A DNA stretch of 64,000 nt, from NCBI GenBank assembly GCA_016791445.1, contig JAEUMP010000010.1, positions 1 to 64,000 on the forward strand. Reading direction: 5' to 3'. Made by a program: the position numbers and the translations under genes. Shown here in pieces: positions 49,219-58,927 of the stretch. The stretch comes from Hyphomonadaceae bacterium. Its GTDB lineage: Bacteria; Pseudomonadota; Alphaproteobacteria; Caulobacterales; Aquidulcibacteraceae. Each line of letters begins with the position of its first letter. Position 1 is the stretch's first letter. The notes beneath the pieces were generated by a model, which worked only from the letters and a program-made list of their open reading frames with translations, was not told the DNA's origin and ran no database searches.

Positions 49219-49721
49219 GCCCGCACGCGGCGCGCATCGGTGAGGCGATAGAAGAAGTTGTCGGGATCGCTGTCGAGCAGCGACAGGCGTCCCTCCACGA
49301 TCATCAGGTCCTGACTGACGGGCTCGCCCGCGCGTGACAGCACATCGATGAAGTACGCCGGCCCGATGTCGAGACAGAAGGGGCAGCTCGGCGGAAACGC
49401 CATGAGCAGGTAGCGGGTCTGCCGCGGCGCGGTGCTCATGGCATACATGTAGCCCGGCACGCGCACGGTGCGGCCGTCGAGACTGCGCACCGCCGCCGGG
49501 AACACCGGCGCAAGCATGGTGAAGCCGCCCACGCTGCGCTCGACGCCGCGCGTGGCGCCGAGAATGTCCCAGCCTGTCGCGCCGCGCGGGCCGGCGGCGG
49601 GGCGGAAGCCGTGGTCGTTGATGCGTTCGCCGGTGGTGGTCACCACCGTGCCGGGCGCCCGGGCGTGCGCGACCGAGAGAGGCAGCGTCAGACCGGCGGC
49701 GAGGAGGGTGCGTCGAAGCAT
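49215..49721 (-). CDS. Exported DUF3299-like protein
   Basis: 168 residues with a signal peptide (MLRRTLLAAGLTLPLSVAHA). The mature part resembles DUF3299-type periplasmic proteins: LDGRTVRVPGYMYAMS, YLLMAFPPSCPFCLDIGPAY with a CPFC dithiol, and YRLTDARRV at the end. In this family the Cys-containing loop is usually a conserved metal or disulfide site. ATG 49721 begins the signal peptide. It lies divergent from the S46 peptidase, with 127 bases between starts. Function unknown; a role in metal or redox handling is possible. Confidence 0.75.
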   Translation of the reverse strand: MLRRTLLAAGLTLPLSVAHARAPGTVVTTTGERINDHGFRPAAGPRGATGWDILGATRGVERSVGGFTMLAPVFPAAVRSLDGRTVRVPGYMYAMSTAPRQTRYLLMAFPPSCPFCLDIGPAYFIDVLSRAGEPVSQDLMIVEGRLSLLDSDPDNFFYRLTDARRVRA

Positions 49722-49848
49722 GGCCGCACCATGCGCGGCGCGGCCCTGAAGGCCAAGCGTCGCAGGCGCCGCAGCGGGTCGATTGGCGCTTGAAATCCGG
49801 GGGCGCCTCGGCATGAATGCGCCACCTTCAGCGGAGTTATACAATAAC

Positions 49849-51897
49849 ATGAAGCGGACCGCCCTCGCCGGCCTTCTCGCCGCATCCCTCCTGATCGTCG
49901 CGCCCGCCAGCGCCGATGAGGGCATGTGGACCTTCGACAACATCCCCGCCGCCCAGATGCGCCAGTCCATCGGCTTCGCGCCGGACCAGGCGTGGCTCGA
50001 CCGCGTGCGGCTCGGCTCCGCGAAGTTCGGGGGCGGCTGCTCGGCGGCCATCGTCTCCCGCGAAGGCCTCGTGCAGACGAACCAGCACTGCGCGCGCTCG
50101 TGCCTGCAGAACCTCTCGCGTCCCGGACAGGATGTCGTGCGCGACGGCTTCTCCGCCGCCACCCGCGCCGAGGAGCGCCAGTGCCCCGGGCTCGCCGTGG
50201 AAGTGCTGACCGCGTCCGCCGACATCACGCCGCGCATCCTCGCCGCCACGCAGGGCCAGACGGGACAGGCCTTCGTCACCGCGCGCAACGCCGCCACCGC
50301 CGCCATCGAAGCCGAGTGCAAGGCCGGCGCGGCGGATCGCCGTTGCCAAGTCGTGGCGCTCTATCGCGGCGGCCAGTACGCGCTCTACACCTACAAGCGC
50401 TACGACGACGTGCGTCTCGTCTTCGCGCCGGACAACGCGGCCGCCTTCTTCGGCGGCGACCCCGACAACTTCAACTTCCCGCGCTACGCCTTCGATGTCG
50501 CCTTTACGCGCGTCTACGAAAACGGTCGTCCTGCAGCCACGCCGAACCGGCTGAAGTGGCGCTCCACGCCGCTCGTCGAAAACGAGCCCGTCTTCATCCC
50601 CGGCAATCCCGGCGGCACGAGCCGCCTGATGACGACGGCGCAGCTCGAATTCCAGCGCGATCGCGCGCTGCCGTACCGCCTTGAACAGCTCTCCGAAATG
50701 CGCGGCCGCCTGACCCAGTTCGGATCGCTGAGCCCGGAGAACCGCCGCATGGCGGCGTCCGCGCTGTTCGGCACGGAAAACTCCTACAAGGGCATTGGGG
50801 GGCGTCGCCTCACGCTCTCCGATCCGTCGGTGTTCGCGCTGAAAGCCCAGCAGGAGAACGAATTCCGTGCGCGTCTTGCGGGCGATCGCGACACGCTTGC
50901 GGCCTACGACGAGATCGCTGCGGCGATGACGACCTACCGCACCTTCTGGAAGGCGCACGACCTCGTGGAGCTCTCTCCTGGGCAGAACCGCCTGGTTGGC
51001 TGGGCGCGCACGCTCGTGCGCGGTGCTGCAGAGCGTGAGAAGGCGAGCGGCGAACGCCTGCCGGAATTTGCGGATGCGCGCCTGCCCGCGACATCGCGAA
51101 ATCTCCTTTCCGATCAGCCTGCCGAAGCGCCGCTGATGCAGCTCCAGATCGAATTCTGGCTGACGAAACTGCGCGAGCATCTCACCGTCGATGATCCGAT
51201 GGTGAAGCAGATCCTCGGACGCGAAAGCCCTGAAGCGCTCGCGGCGCGTCTCGTCGCGGGCACGAAGCTCGCCGATCCGGCGGAGCGCAAGCGTCTGTGG
51301 GACGGCGGCGCGGCGGCCATCGCGGCCTCGAACGATCCGCTCATCGTGTTCGTCCGCAATTTCGATGCGCAGGCGCGGGCAATCCGTGCACGCTACGAAA
51401 ATGAAGTCGACGGCCCGATCTCGCGCGGGCAGGAGCGCATCGCCAAGGCGCGCTTCCGCGTCTATGGCAATGCGATCTATCCCGACGCCACGGGCACGCT
51501 GCGCCTGAGCTATGGCCGCGTCGCGGGCTGGACGTATGCCGGCCAGACTATCGCGCCGTTCACGCGCACGCCCGGGCTCTTCGCGCGTGCCACCGGCGTC
51601 GATCCGTTCCTCCCGGACGCGCGCTGGACGACCGCGCAGTCGCGCCTCTCGCCGAACACGATCTTCAACGTGTCGACGACGCACGACATCATCGGCGGCA
51701 ATTCCGGCTCGCCGCTGGTGGATCGCAATGGGGACGTCGTGGGCGCCGTGTTCGACGGCAACATCCACAGTCTCGGCGGCGAGTATGTCTATGACGGCGC
51801 GACGAACCGCGCGGTGAGCGTGACGTCCACGATCATCGAAGAGGCGCTCGCGAAGGTGTACGGCCGCGCCGATCTCGTGGCGGAACTGAAGCGGTAG
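49849..51897 (+). CDS. S46 family peptidase (dipeptidyl-peptidase 7/11-like)
   Basis: 682 residues. Signal peptide MKRTALAGLLAASLLIVAPA, then EGMWTFDNIPAAQM. The chymotrypsin-like triad is visible: His80 in LVQTNQHCARS, an Asp in between (in the FGGDPDNFNFPRYAFD region) and Ser619 in GGNSGSPLVDRNGD. A helical domain sits between halves. S46 enzymes release dipeptides from oligopeptide N-termini in the periplasm, feeding protein-degrading bacteria. ATG 49849 begins the signal peptide; an in-frame ATG at 49813 is less likely. It shares a terminator with the convergent M13 gene. Confidence 0.93.
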   Translation: MKRTALAGLLAASLLIVAPASADEGMWTFDNIPAAQMRQSIGFAPDQAWLDRVRLGSAKFGGGCSAAIVSREGLVQTNQHCARSCLQNLSRPGQDVVRDGFSAATRAEERQCPGLAVEVLTASADITPRILAATQGQTGQAFVTARNAATAAIEAECKAGAADRRCQVVALYRGGQYALYTYKRYDDVRLVFAPDNAAAFFGGDPDNFNFPRYAFDVAFTRVYENGRPAATPNRLKWRSTPLVENEPVFIPGNPGGTSRLMTTAQLEFQRDRALPYRLEQLSEMRGRLTQFGSLSPENRRMAASALFGTENSYKGIGGRRLTLSDPSVFALKAQQENEFRARLAGDRDTLAAYDEIAAAMTTYRTFWKAHDLVELSPGQNRLVGWARTLVRGAAEREKASGERLPEFADARLPATSRNLLSDQPAEAPLMQLQIEFWLTKLREHLTVDDPMVKQILGRESPEALAARLVAGTKLADPAERKRLWDGGAAAIAASNDPLIVFVRNFDAQARAIRARYENEVDGPISRGQERIAKARFRVYGNAIYPDATGTLRLSYGRVAGWTYAGQTIAPFTRTPGLFARATGVDPFLPDARWTTAQSRLSPNTIFNVSTTHDIIGGNSGSPLVDRNGDVVGAVFDGNIHSLGGEYVYDGATNRAVSVTSTIIEEALAKVYGRADLVAELKR

Positions 51898-51921
51898 AAG
51901 CCGACTGCTTCGCAAGGAAAA

Positions 51922-51949
51922 GGGCCCGCGAGAGTGATCTCGCGGGCCC
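51922..51949. terminator. Strong bidirectional terminator
   Basis: Perfect 12-base stem GGGCCCGCGAGA/TCTCGCGGGCCC with loop GTGA. TTTT follows at once on the minus strand and GTTTC on the plus strand. It lies between the convergent S46 and M13 peptidase genes, 24 bases after the S46 stop. Confidence 0.85.
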
Positions 51950-51976
51950 CGTTTCATTCAGCTCTGTGTCTTGCGG

Positions 51977-54058
51977 CTACCAGATCGTCACGCGCTGGTC
52001 CGGCGGCAGATAGAGCTTCTGGCCGGGCTGGATGTTGAAGGCCTCGTACCAGGCGGCCATGTTGCGCACGGTGCCGTTGACGCGGAACTCCGGCGGCGAG
52101 TGCGGGCCGGTGATGACCTGATTGCGCAGACGCTCCTCGCGGTAGTGCGTGCGCCACACCTGCGCCCACGACAGGAAGAAGCGCTGGTCGCCCGTCAATC
52201 CGGCGAGCACCGGCGCCGGCTGTCCGCCGAGCGAGAGCTTGTAGGCGTAGTGCGCGACCGAAAGCCCGCCATTGTCGCCGATGTTTTCGCCGAGCGTGAG
52301 GCGCCCGTTGAGCTTCAGTCCCGGCAAGGCCTCGAACTCGGAGTATTGCGCGGCGAGCCTGTCGGTGAGCGCCTTGAACGACGCGACATCCTCCGCGCTC
52401 CACCAGTCGCGCAGCACGCCGCGCGCGTCGGACTTCGCGCCCTGGTCGTCGAAGCCATGGCCCATTTCGTGGCCGATGACGCCGCCGATGCCGCCGTAAT
52501 TGATGGCCGGGTCGGCGTTCGGATCGAAGAACGGCGGCTGCAGGATGGCGGCCGGGAACACGATCTCGTTGAACACCGAGTTGTAATAGGCGTTCACGGT
52601 CTGCGGCGTCATCGCCCACTCATCGCGGTCCGTCGGGCCGTTGATGCGCGAGACGCGGCGATTGTAGTCGAAGAGCGCCGCGCGCTTGCCGTTCTCGATG
52701 GGATTGTCCGGCGTGACCTCAAGGCCGCTATAGTCGCGCCACTTGTCCGGGTAACCGATCTTCACGCGGAACGCGGCGAGCTTTTCGCGCGCCACCACCT
52801 TGGAGGACGCCGTCATCCACGGCAGCGCGTCGATGCGTTGGGCGTACGCCTTGCGCACATTCTCCACGAGATCGAGCATCTTGGCCTTGGCGTCGGCCGG
52901 GAAGTGCCGCTGCACATAGATTTGGCCGATGGCTTCGCCCATGGCGCCGCTGACGGCGTCGACGCCGCGCTTCCAGCGATCGCGCTCCTGCGGCTGGCCG
53001 TTGAGCGTGCGCCCGTAGAAGGCGAAGCGTTCCTCGGCGAGCGCCTTCGGCAGCAGGCCTGCATTGCCGGAGATGCACGCGAAGGTCATGTAGTCCTTCC
53101 ACGTCGCCAGCGGCGTGGTGCGGAAGAGCGTGGCGAGCCGGGGCATCGCATCGAGTTCGCGCACGACGAATTCGGTCTGGTCGGTGAGCTTGAGCGACTC
53201 CAGCGCCGCCTGCACGGGGAAGCCGTTGAGCAGCGCGACGAGTTCGGCCTTCGTCTTGCGGTTGTAGGTGCGGTCGCGATCGCGCCGGTCGGCGACGGGC
53301 CAGTGCAGTTTTGCGATTTCGGTTTCGATGGCGAGGATGCGGCGGGCCTTGGCGGCGCCGTTCGTCTGCCCCGCGAGCGTCAGCGTCTTCTCGATATGCG
53401 CAACGTATTTCGCGCGGATGTCGGTGAATTTGGCGTCAGCGTTCAGGTAGTATTCGCGCTCCGGCAGGCCGAGACCCGCGTGCGTGATTGAGACGATGTA
53501 TTTGTCGGGGTTCTTCTGGTCGAGTCCGATGAAGGCCACGATCGGCAGGCGCGTGTTGAACGTCGGCTCGGCGGCGATTTTCACGAGTTCGGCGTGGTTG
53601 CGCGCCGCCGCGAGGCGCGCGAGATCGCCCTGGATCGGCGTAAGGCCCGCGGCCTCGATCGCTTCCTCGTTCATGAACGCGCGATAGTAATCGCCGATCT
53701 TGCGCTCGATGGAGCCGGCCGGCGCGTCCTTTGCGGCAAGCTCATCGATGATGGCGCGCACGTCTGATTCGGACTTGGCGCCGAGCATGTCGAACGTGCC
53801 CCAGCGCGTGCGGTCGGCGGGAATGGGATTGTTCTTCAGCCATGCGCCGCTGGCGTGCTGGTAGAAGTTGTCGCCCGCGAGGACGGCCGGATCGCCCGCC
53901 GTGAGATCGAGGCCGAAGTCGCCGATCACGGCCTTGGGGCCGGCGGGAAGGGCGGGCGCCGGCTGGGCGACGACGGTATCGGCGCCCTTCGAGGCGCACG
54001 CCGCGAGCGTGACGGTGACGGCGCTTGCGCCGGCGGACAGGAAAAATCTGCGGTTCAT
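51977..54058 (-). CDS. M13 family metallopeptidase (PepO/neprilysin-like lipoprotein)
   Basis: 693 residues. N-terminus MNRRFFLSAGASAVTVTLAA carries a twin-Arg-like start and a lipobox (LAAC, Cys21), so it is a lipoprotein. The zinc site is His530-Glu-Met-Gly-His534 in IGHEMGHGFDDQG, with the third ligand Glu in LGENIGDNGGL and the NAYYN substrate motif upstream. The N-terminal PF05649-like region fills about 45-420. These are oligoendopeptidases. ATG 54058 has GGGAGA 7 bases upstream. It faces the S46 gene, so two secreted peptidases share a terminator. Confidence 0.95.
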   Translation of the reverse strand: MNRRFFLSAGASAVTVTLAACASKGADTVVAQPAPALPAGPKAVIGDFGLDLTAGDPAVLAGDNFYQHASGAWLKNNPIPADRTRWGTFDMLGAKSESDVRAIIDELAAKDAPAGSIERKIGDYYRAFMNEEAIEAAGLTPIQGDLARLAAARNHAELVKIAAEPTFNTRLPIVAFIGLDQKNPDKYIVSITHAGLGLPEREYYLNADAKFTDIRAKYVAHIEKTLTLAGQTNGAAKARRILAIETEIAKLHWPVADRRDRDRTYNRKTKAELVALLNGFPVQAALESLKLTDQTEFVVRELDAMPRLATLFRTTPLATWKDYMTFACISGNAGLLPKALAEERFAFYGRTLNGQPQERDRWKRGVDAVSGAMGEAIGQIYVQRHFPADAKAKMLDLVENVRKAYAQRIDALPWMTASSKVVAREKLAAFRVKIGYPDKWRDYSGLEVTPDNPIENGKRAALFDYNRRVSRINGPTDRDEWAMTPQTVNAYYNSVFNEIVFPAAILQPPFFDPNADPAINYGGIGGVIGHEMGHGFDDQGAKSDARGVLRDWWSAEDVASFKALTDRLAAQYSEFEALPGLKLNGRLTLGENIGDNGGLSVAHYAYKLSLGGQPAPVLAGLTGDQRFFLSWAQVWRTHYREERLRNQVITGPHSPPEFRVNGTVRNMAAWYEAFNIQPGQKLYLPPDQRVTIW

Positions 54059-54143
54059 CTTGGTCTCCCGAAGTCCCGATACTTTCACGCCTGTCCCCGC
54101 AGCGCGACGGCCGGGCGGGGCGGAGCGTTCACAATCGTGCGAA

Positions 54144-54176
54144 CGCGTGGGTCTGATCTTTCGTCGGACCCACGCG
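54144..54176. terminator. Hairpin between the RND operon and the M13 gene
   Basis: CGCGTGGGTC (54144-54153) pairs with GACCCACGCG (54167-54176), perfect 10-base arms, 13-base loop. It lies 30 bases beyond the stop of the RND permease, at the end of the efflux operon. No clean T-run on either side. Confidence 0.55.
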
Positions 54177-54205
54177 CGCGTTTGTCGAGCGAAAGTCGAT
54201 CAACG

Positions 54206-57200
54206 TCATTCGGCGGGCGTCGCCTCGGGCGCACGGCCGTTCCAGCCCCGCATCCAGAGGCGGCGGGCGGCGCCGACAAGCCCCTTGATGTCCTTGCCGA
54301 TGGCGTACCAGGTCGGCGTCAGGATCAGCGTCACCGGCATGCACAACAGCACCCCGAACGCCAGCGACAGCGCCATCGGCTTCAGGAACTGCGCGATCGC
54401 CGCGCTCTCGAGGATCATCGGCGCCATGCCCACGAACTCCGTCACCGAGGTGAGGAAGATCTGGCGGAACCGCGAGACGCCGCCTTCCAGGGCGCCGTGC
54501 TGCACGGTGACGCGCGCCAGCGTGTAGCCCTCCGCCTCCGTCTCCTGCACCTGTTCGACAAGATCGCGGCCGCGCACCTTCGGGTCGCTGCTGCGCAGGA
54601 GTTCGATCGGCCCGCCGCGGAATCCGGCGGCGATGCCCTGTTCGAGAAGTTTCTCGTTCAGGTCGAGATCGGCGCCGATCTGCTTGACCTCCCAGCGTGA
54701 GCCGTCTTCGGCGACGAACTCCCGGATCTTCTCGCCTTCGGCGACGGATTGCCCTGGCGCGAGCTGGCGGATGCCGAAGAAAGCGCGGATCTGGTTGATC
54801 TTGTCGACGAGGACGACGTTGTCGTTCACCACCACGCCCGCCGCCGCGATGATGCCGAGATAGGAGAAGAGGGCGAACGACGTCCCCGATATCGCGTGTC
54901 CGAAGGTGGAGCCCACGAAGGCGAACGGGATCGCCGACATGATCAGCGCCGGCTGCCAGTAGGAGCGGAACACGATCGCCAGCAGCATGTACATCGCAAA
55001 CAGCGACATGAGGATCAGCGGCCCGAGTTCGGCGAAGAACTCCTGCTGTGCTTCGGCCTCGCCGAGATTGCGGCGCGAGACGGTCGGGTATTTCTGCAGC
55101 AATTGCGGGAAGAACTGCTCGTTCAGTTCCGCAAGGATTTTCGGACGCTCCTCCTTCACGCCTTCCGCCTCGACCATGATCGAGCGCAGTCGCTGGCGAC
55201 GGTCGAGACCGGTGACGCCGGGCGCGAATTCCACTTCCGCGACAGAGGACAGCGGCACCTCGCGCCCATCCGCCGTGCGGATGCGGAACTGCTGCAGGCT
55301 TTCCAGCGTGCGCCGCTCCTCGCGCGGATAGCGGACATAGACGCGCACGTCGTCGCCGTCGCGCGGCAGGCGCTGCGCCTCTTCGCCGAAATAGGCCTGA
55401 CGCACCTGGCGGGAGAGATCGGAGATCGTGATCCCCGTCTGCTCGGCGCCGGGCTTCAGCGTGAAGCGCAGTTCCTCGATGGCCGCCTCCTGGCTGTCGC
55501 GCACCGACGAGATGGCGGAATAAGTGAGGAGCTTGGCCTTCAGTTCATCGACGGCGGCGCGCAGGTCATCGGAGTTCTCGCCGAGAATGGCGATCTGGAT
55601 TTCCGGCCCCGTGTCATTGCCGGAAAGCGAGAAGGAGATGCGCTCGGCGTCCGGCACCGGGCCCATCATTTCCTCGAGCCGCTTGGTCACCTCCTTGGAG
55701 CGCAGGTCCGGACGCGTCTGGGGCGGCGTGAGGCCCACCCACGCGCGAATGGTCGTCTCCTGGATGGATTGGCTCCACGAACGCACGACCCCGCGCGACA
55801 TCGCGTTGGTGTTCGGGTCCTCGTAGGCGACCTCGGAAGTCGCCGCTTCGAGCTGTGCGCGCGCGCGGTCGAGCTGGTTGGCGATTTCCTCCATGCGCGA
55901 GAAGGGCGTCGTCTGCGGCAGCTCGATGGAGACCATCATGAAGTCGCCTTCGACGTCGGGCATGAAGGTCTGCTTGATGCGGCCGGTGCCCACATAGCTC
56001 ACCGCGATGAAGAACGTGCCGATGAACACCGCCAGCGTCAGGTAGCGCCACTTGATCGCGGTGCGCAGCAGCGGGCCGTGGATGTTCTTGGCTACCCAGA
56101 TGACCGAGTGCGCGCATTTCTGCTGCAGCGCCATCAGGCGGCCGAGGAAGCTCGAATTCGCTTTCGGCAGGGTCACATGCGCCAGGTGCGCCGGCAGGAT
56201 GATGAGGGACTCGATCAGCGAGAATACGAGCGTCGAGATCACCACGATGGAGATCGAGCGGGTGAACTGCTGCACTTCGCTCTGCAGCAGCATCCACGGC
56301 GAGAAGGCGATCATGGTCACGAAGACCGACGCCATCAGCGGCTTCAGCACCAGCTGCGTGGCGAGGATGGAGGCGTCCGCCCCGTGCTCGCCGCGTTCAA
56401 CGCGCTCATAGACCGCCTCGCCGACGATGATCGCATCGTCGACCATGATGCCCAGCACCAGGAGGAAGCCGAACACCGTCATGAAGTTCAGCGAGACGTT
56501 GAGATAGGGCAGGATGAAGAAGGAGCCGAGGAAGGCGGTCATCACGCCCACCGTCGCCCACGCCGCCACCTTCGGGTGCAGCGTCAGCAAGAGCAGCAGG
56601 AAGATGAGGCCGAAGCCCTGCATCGCGTTCGAGAACAGGATGCCGATGAGGGCGTTGTAGTCCTCGCTCTCGTTGTAGACGGTGGTGATCTCGACGTCGG
56701 CGGGGAGTTGCGCGCGCGCTTTCTTGATCGTCTCGTCGACCTTCTTGCTCACGTCCCAGATGTTGAAGACGTCGCCGACATTGACCATCACCAGAACGGA
56801 ATTCTCGCCGTTCATGCGCATGTACGAATTGACGTCCTCGAAGCCGTCGATGACGCGGGCGACGTCGCCGATGCGCACCACGCCGCCGTCCGGCGTCTGC
56901 CGCAGCACGATCCGCTCGAAGTCGATGCGCGTGTCCGCAAGATTACGCGCGCGCAGCTGGTAGTCGCCTTCGTCTGTGCGCACCGAACCGGAGGACAGGT
57001 TGATCGAGGAACGGCGGATCGCGCCCGCCACGTCGTCGAAGGTCAACCCGTAGGCGCGCAGCGACTCTTCGGAGACCTCGATCGACACTTCCTGGTTGCG
57101 GGCGCCGACGACTTCCGAGTTCGACGCGCCGTCGATGATGGCCAGCTGGTCGCGCAGCCGGTCGGCGGCCTGGCGCAGCGTGCGCTCGTCGGCCTTGCCG

Positions 57201-57631
57201 TGCAGCGAGATGATGTAGGTCTGGTTGCGGAAGGTGCGCTGTTCGACGCGCACGGGCTCCATGCTCGACGGCAGGCCGCTGACGCTGTCGATCTTGGAGC
57301 GCGCTTCCGCCGTGAGATTCTGGATGTCGACGCCGGGATTGGCGTTGAGATTGATCCACGCAAAGCCCTCGCCGGAGCGCGAACGCACCCAGTTGATGCC
57401 CTGAAGGTCCGCGACCGCCTCTTCGAGGCGCACCGTCACCTGGCTTTCCATGTCCTCCGGCGAGGCGCCCGGCCAGAACGCCTGGATGTAGACGGACTGG
57501 TCCTTGCCCGGCGGGAAGAACTCCTTCTCCATCTTCTGGAAGGACAAGAGGCCTGCGATCGCGCACGCCAGCATCAGGAGGTTGCCGGCGACGGGGTTGC
57601 GCCCCCACCAGTCGACGATGCCCTTCATCAT
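54206..57631 (-). CDS. RND efflux permease
   Basis: 1141 residues. AcrB-type inner-membrane pump: MKGIVDWWGRNPVAGNLLML, EKEFFPPGKDQSVYIQAFWP, GASPEDMESQVTVRLEEAV and a full 12-helix pattern (LVLGIMVDDAIIVGEAVYER with the Asp-Asp proton-relay pair in helix 4, AAGVVVNDNVVLVDKINQIR in the second half). The family is HAE-1/MmpL-like drug, metal or lipid exporters; substrate not readable. It is the third gene of an outer-membrane-adaptor-permease operon read from 60348. Two ATGs start it; 57631 is the first. Confidence 0.95.
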   Translation of the reverse strand: MMKGIVDWWGRNPVAGNLLMLACAIAGLLSFQKMEKEFFPPGKDQSVYIQAFWPGASPEDMESQVTVRLEEAVADLQGINWVRSRSGEGFAWINLNANPGVDIQNLTAEARSKIDSVSGLPSSMEPVRVEQRTFRNQTYIISLHGKADERTLRQAADRLRDQLAIIDGASNSEVVGARNQEVSIEVSEESLRAYGLTFDDVAGAIRRSSINLSSGSVRTDEGDYQLRARNLADTRIDFERIVLRQTPDGGVVRIGDVARVIDGFEDVNSYMRMNGENSVLVMVNVGDVFNIWDVSKKVDETIKKARAQLPADVEITTVYNESEDYNALIGILFSNAMQGFGLIFLLLLLTLHPKVAAWATVGVMTAFLGSFFILPYLNVSLNFMTVFGFLLVLGIMVDDAIIVGEAVYERVERGEHGADASILATQLVLKPLMASVFVTMIAFSPWMLLQSEVQQFTRSISIVVISTLVFSLIESLIILPAHLAHVTLPKANSSFLGRLMALQQKCAHSVIWVAKNIHGPLLRTAIKWRYLTLAVFIGTFFIAVSYVGTGRIKQTFMPDVEGDFMMVSIELPQTTPFSRMEEIANQLDRARAQLEAATSEVAYEDPNTNAMSRGVVRSWSQSIQETTIRAWVGLTPPQTRPDLRSKEVTKRLEEMMGPVPDAERISFSLSGNDTGPEIQIAILGENSDDLRAAVDELKAKLLTYSAISSVRDSQEAAIEELRFTLKPGAEQTGITISDLSRQVRQAYFGEEAQRLPRDGDDVRVYVRYPREERRTLESLQQFRIRTADGREVPLSSVAEVEFAPGVTGLDRRQRLRSIMVEAEGVKEERPKILAELNEQFFPQLLQKYPTVSRRNLGEAEAQQEFFAELGPLILMSLFAMYMLLAIVFRSYWQPALIMSAIPFAFVGSTFGHAISGTSFALFSYLGIIAAAGVVVNDNVVLVDKINQIRAFFGIRQLAPGQSVAEGEKIREFVAEDGSRWEVKQIGADLDLNEKLLEQGIAAGFRGGPIELLRSSDPKVRGRDLVEQVQETEAEGYTLARVTVQHGALEGGVSRFRQIFLTSVTEFVGMAPMILESAAIAQFLKPMALSLAFGVLLCMPVTLILTPTWYAIGKDIKGLVGAARRLWMRGWNGRAPEATPAE

Positions 57632-57661
57632 GGGAAGTCTCTCGGCTTTCTTGCTGGACGA

Positions 57662-58927
57662 CTATTCCGCGCGCTGGCGCAGACCGTCGGGCTCCGTGGA
57701 CGCCGTCGATGCGGCGCGTGCGATGGGGGTGACCTTCATGCCCTGGCGCGGCGTGGGCAGGTGCGAGATGACGACGCGTTCGCCCGGCTTCACGCCGTTG
57801 CGGAAATAGACCTCGTCGCCCGTCGTCTGCGCGGCGCGCACCGTGCGGATGTCGATGGTGTTGTCGGCGGTGACGACATAGATGAACTCGTTGCGCTTGA
57901 GCGCCGAGCGCGGCGCGGCGGAGAAGGTTTCCGTCCGCGCGCCGTCAATGTGGGCGGTGACGAAGAGGCCGGGCGCGAGCGGCGCCCCGTGGCGGCTCGA
58001 GAAGGGATCGCGCACTTCCACCGTGCCGTAGACAAGGCGCGTCTGCGCATCGACGGTGGCTTCGGTGCGCACGAGGCGGCCTTCCCATTTGCGCAGCTGG
58101 CCGCCGACGGGCGCGCTCAGATGCGCTTCCGCGCCGCGGTTCGCGCCGGTGGCGTTGAACCCGACCGTCGTCTGCAGCAGCGCGAGATCGCCATCGGCAA
58201 GCGGCACGCGCACTTCCATCACGTCGGTCGCGAAGACCTCGCCGACGACCGCGCCGGGGCCGACATAGTCGCCGACATTGGCGCGACGGGTGCGCACGCG
58301 GCCGTCGAACGGCGCGCGTACATGGGTGCGCTCGAGATCGAGTTCCGCGGAACGAAGTTGCGCCTGCGCGGCGTCGAGCGCGGCCTTCGCCTGTGCGAGC
58401 TGCGGTTCGCGCAACGCGAGCGCGGACGCCTTCTGGCCCTGGCCCAGCGCCTCCCAGTCACGGCGGGCGAGTTCGGATTCCGCTTCCTCGCGCGCAACGC
58501 CTTCGCGCGCCTGCGCCACCTGGCTGCGTGCGCGGATGACGGCGAGGCGATAGTCGGCGTCGTCGATGCGCACGAGCGTCTGGCCCTGGCGGAACGCGCC
58601 GCCCGCGGCGAAGGCGGGATCGACGGAGACGATGCGGCCGGCCACCTGCGCGGCCAGCGCTGCCTGCGTGCGCGGCGTCGCCTGTCCCTGCACGGTGATG
58701 GAAAGGCGCGTCGAGCGCGCCTCTACCGGCGCCACCTGCACGGCGAGCGGTCCTGGCGCCTCGTCCTTCTTCTCCGGCTTCGGTTTCGTCGCATCGAGCA
58801 CGCCCATCACGACGAACACGCCGACCACGACGCCGATCGGCGCCACGATCATCGCCGAGCGGCGCAGCCAGCCCATCACGCCAACGCTCTTGCGTTCGAT
58901 GACGTCGTTCTCTTCAGGGCCGTTCAT
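57662..58927 (-). CDS. RND efflux periplasmic adaptor (membrane-fusion protein)
   Basis: 421 residues. One transmembrane helix near the N-terminus (RRSAMIVAPIGVVVGVFVVM, about 22-41), then a lipoyl-like domain (VAGRIVSVDPAFAAGGAFRQ), a helical hairpin (about 120-190, coiled QAREGVAREEAESELARRDW) and barrel domains (RVRTRRANVGDYVGPGAVVG). It bridges the permease to the outer-membrane channel. Its ATG overlaps the stop of the outer-membrane component (ATGA at 58927-58924). Confidence 0.94.
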   Translation of the reverse strand: MNGPEENDVIERKSVGVMGWLRRSAMIVAPIGVVVGVFVVMGVLDATKPKPEKKDEAPGPLAVQVAPVEARSTRLSITVQGQATPRTQAALAAQVAGRIVSVDPAFAAGGAFRQGQTLVRIDDADYRLAVIRARSQVAQAREGVAREEAESELARRDWEALGQGQKASALALREPQLAQAKAALDAAQAQLRSAELDLERTHVRAPFDGRVRTRRANVGDYVGPGAVVGEVFATDVMEVRVPLADGDLALLQTTVGFNATGANRGAEAHLSAPVGGQLRKWEGRLVRTEATVDAQTRLVYGTVEVRDPFSSRHGAPLAPGLFVTAHIDGARTETFSAAPRSALKRNEFIYVVTADNTIDIRTVRAAQTTGDEVYFRNGVKPGERVVISHLPTPRQGMKVTPIARAASTASTEPDGLRQRAE

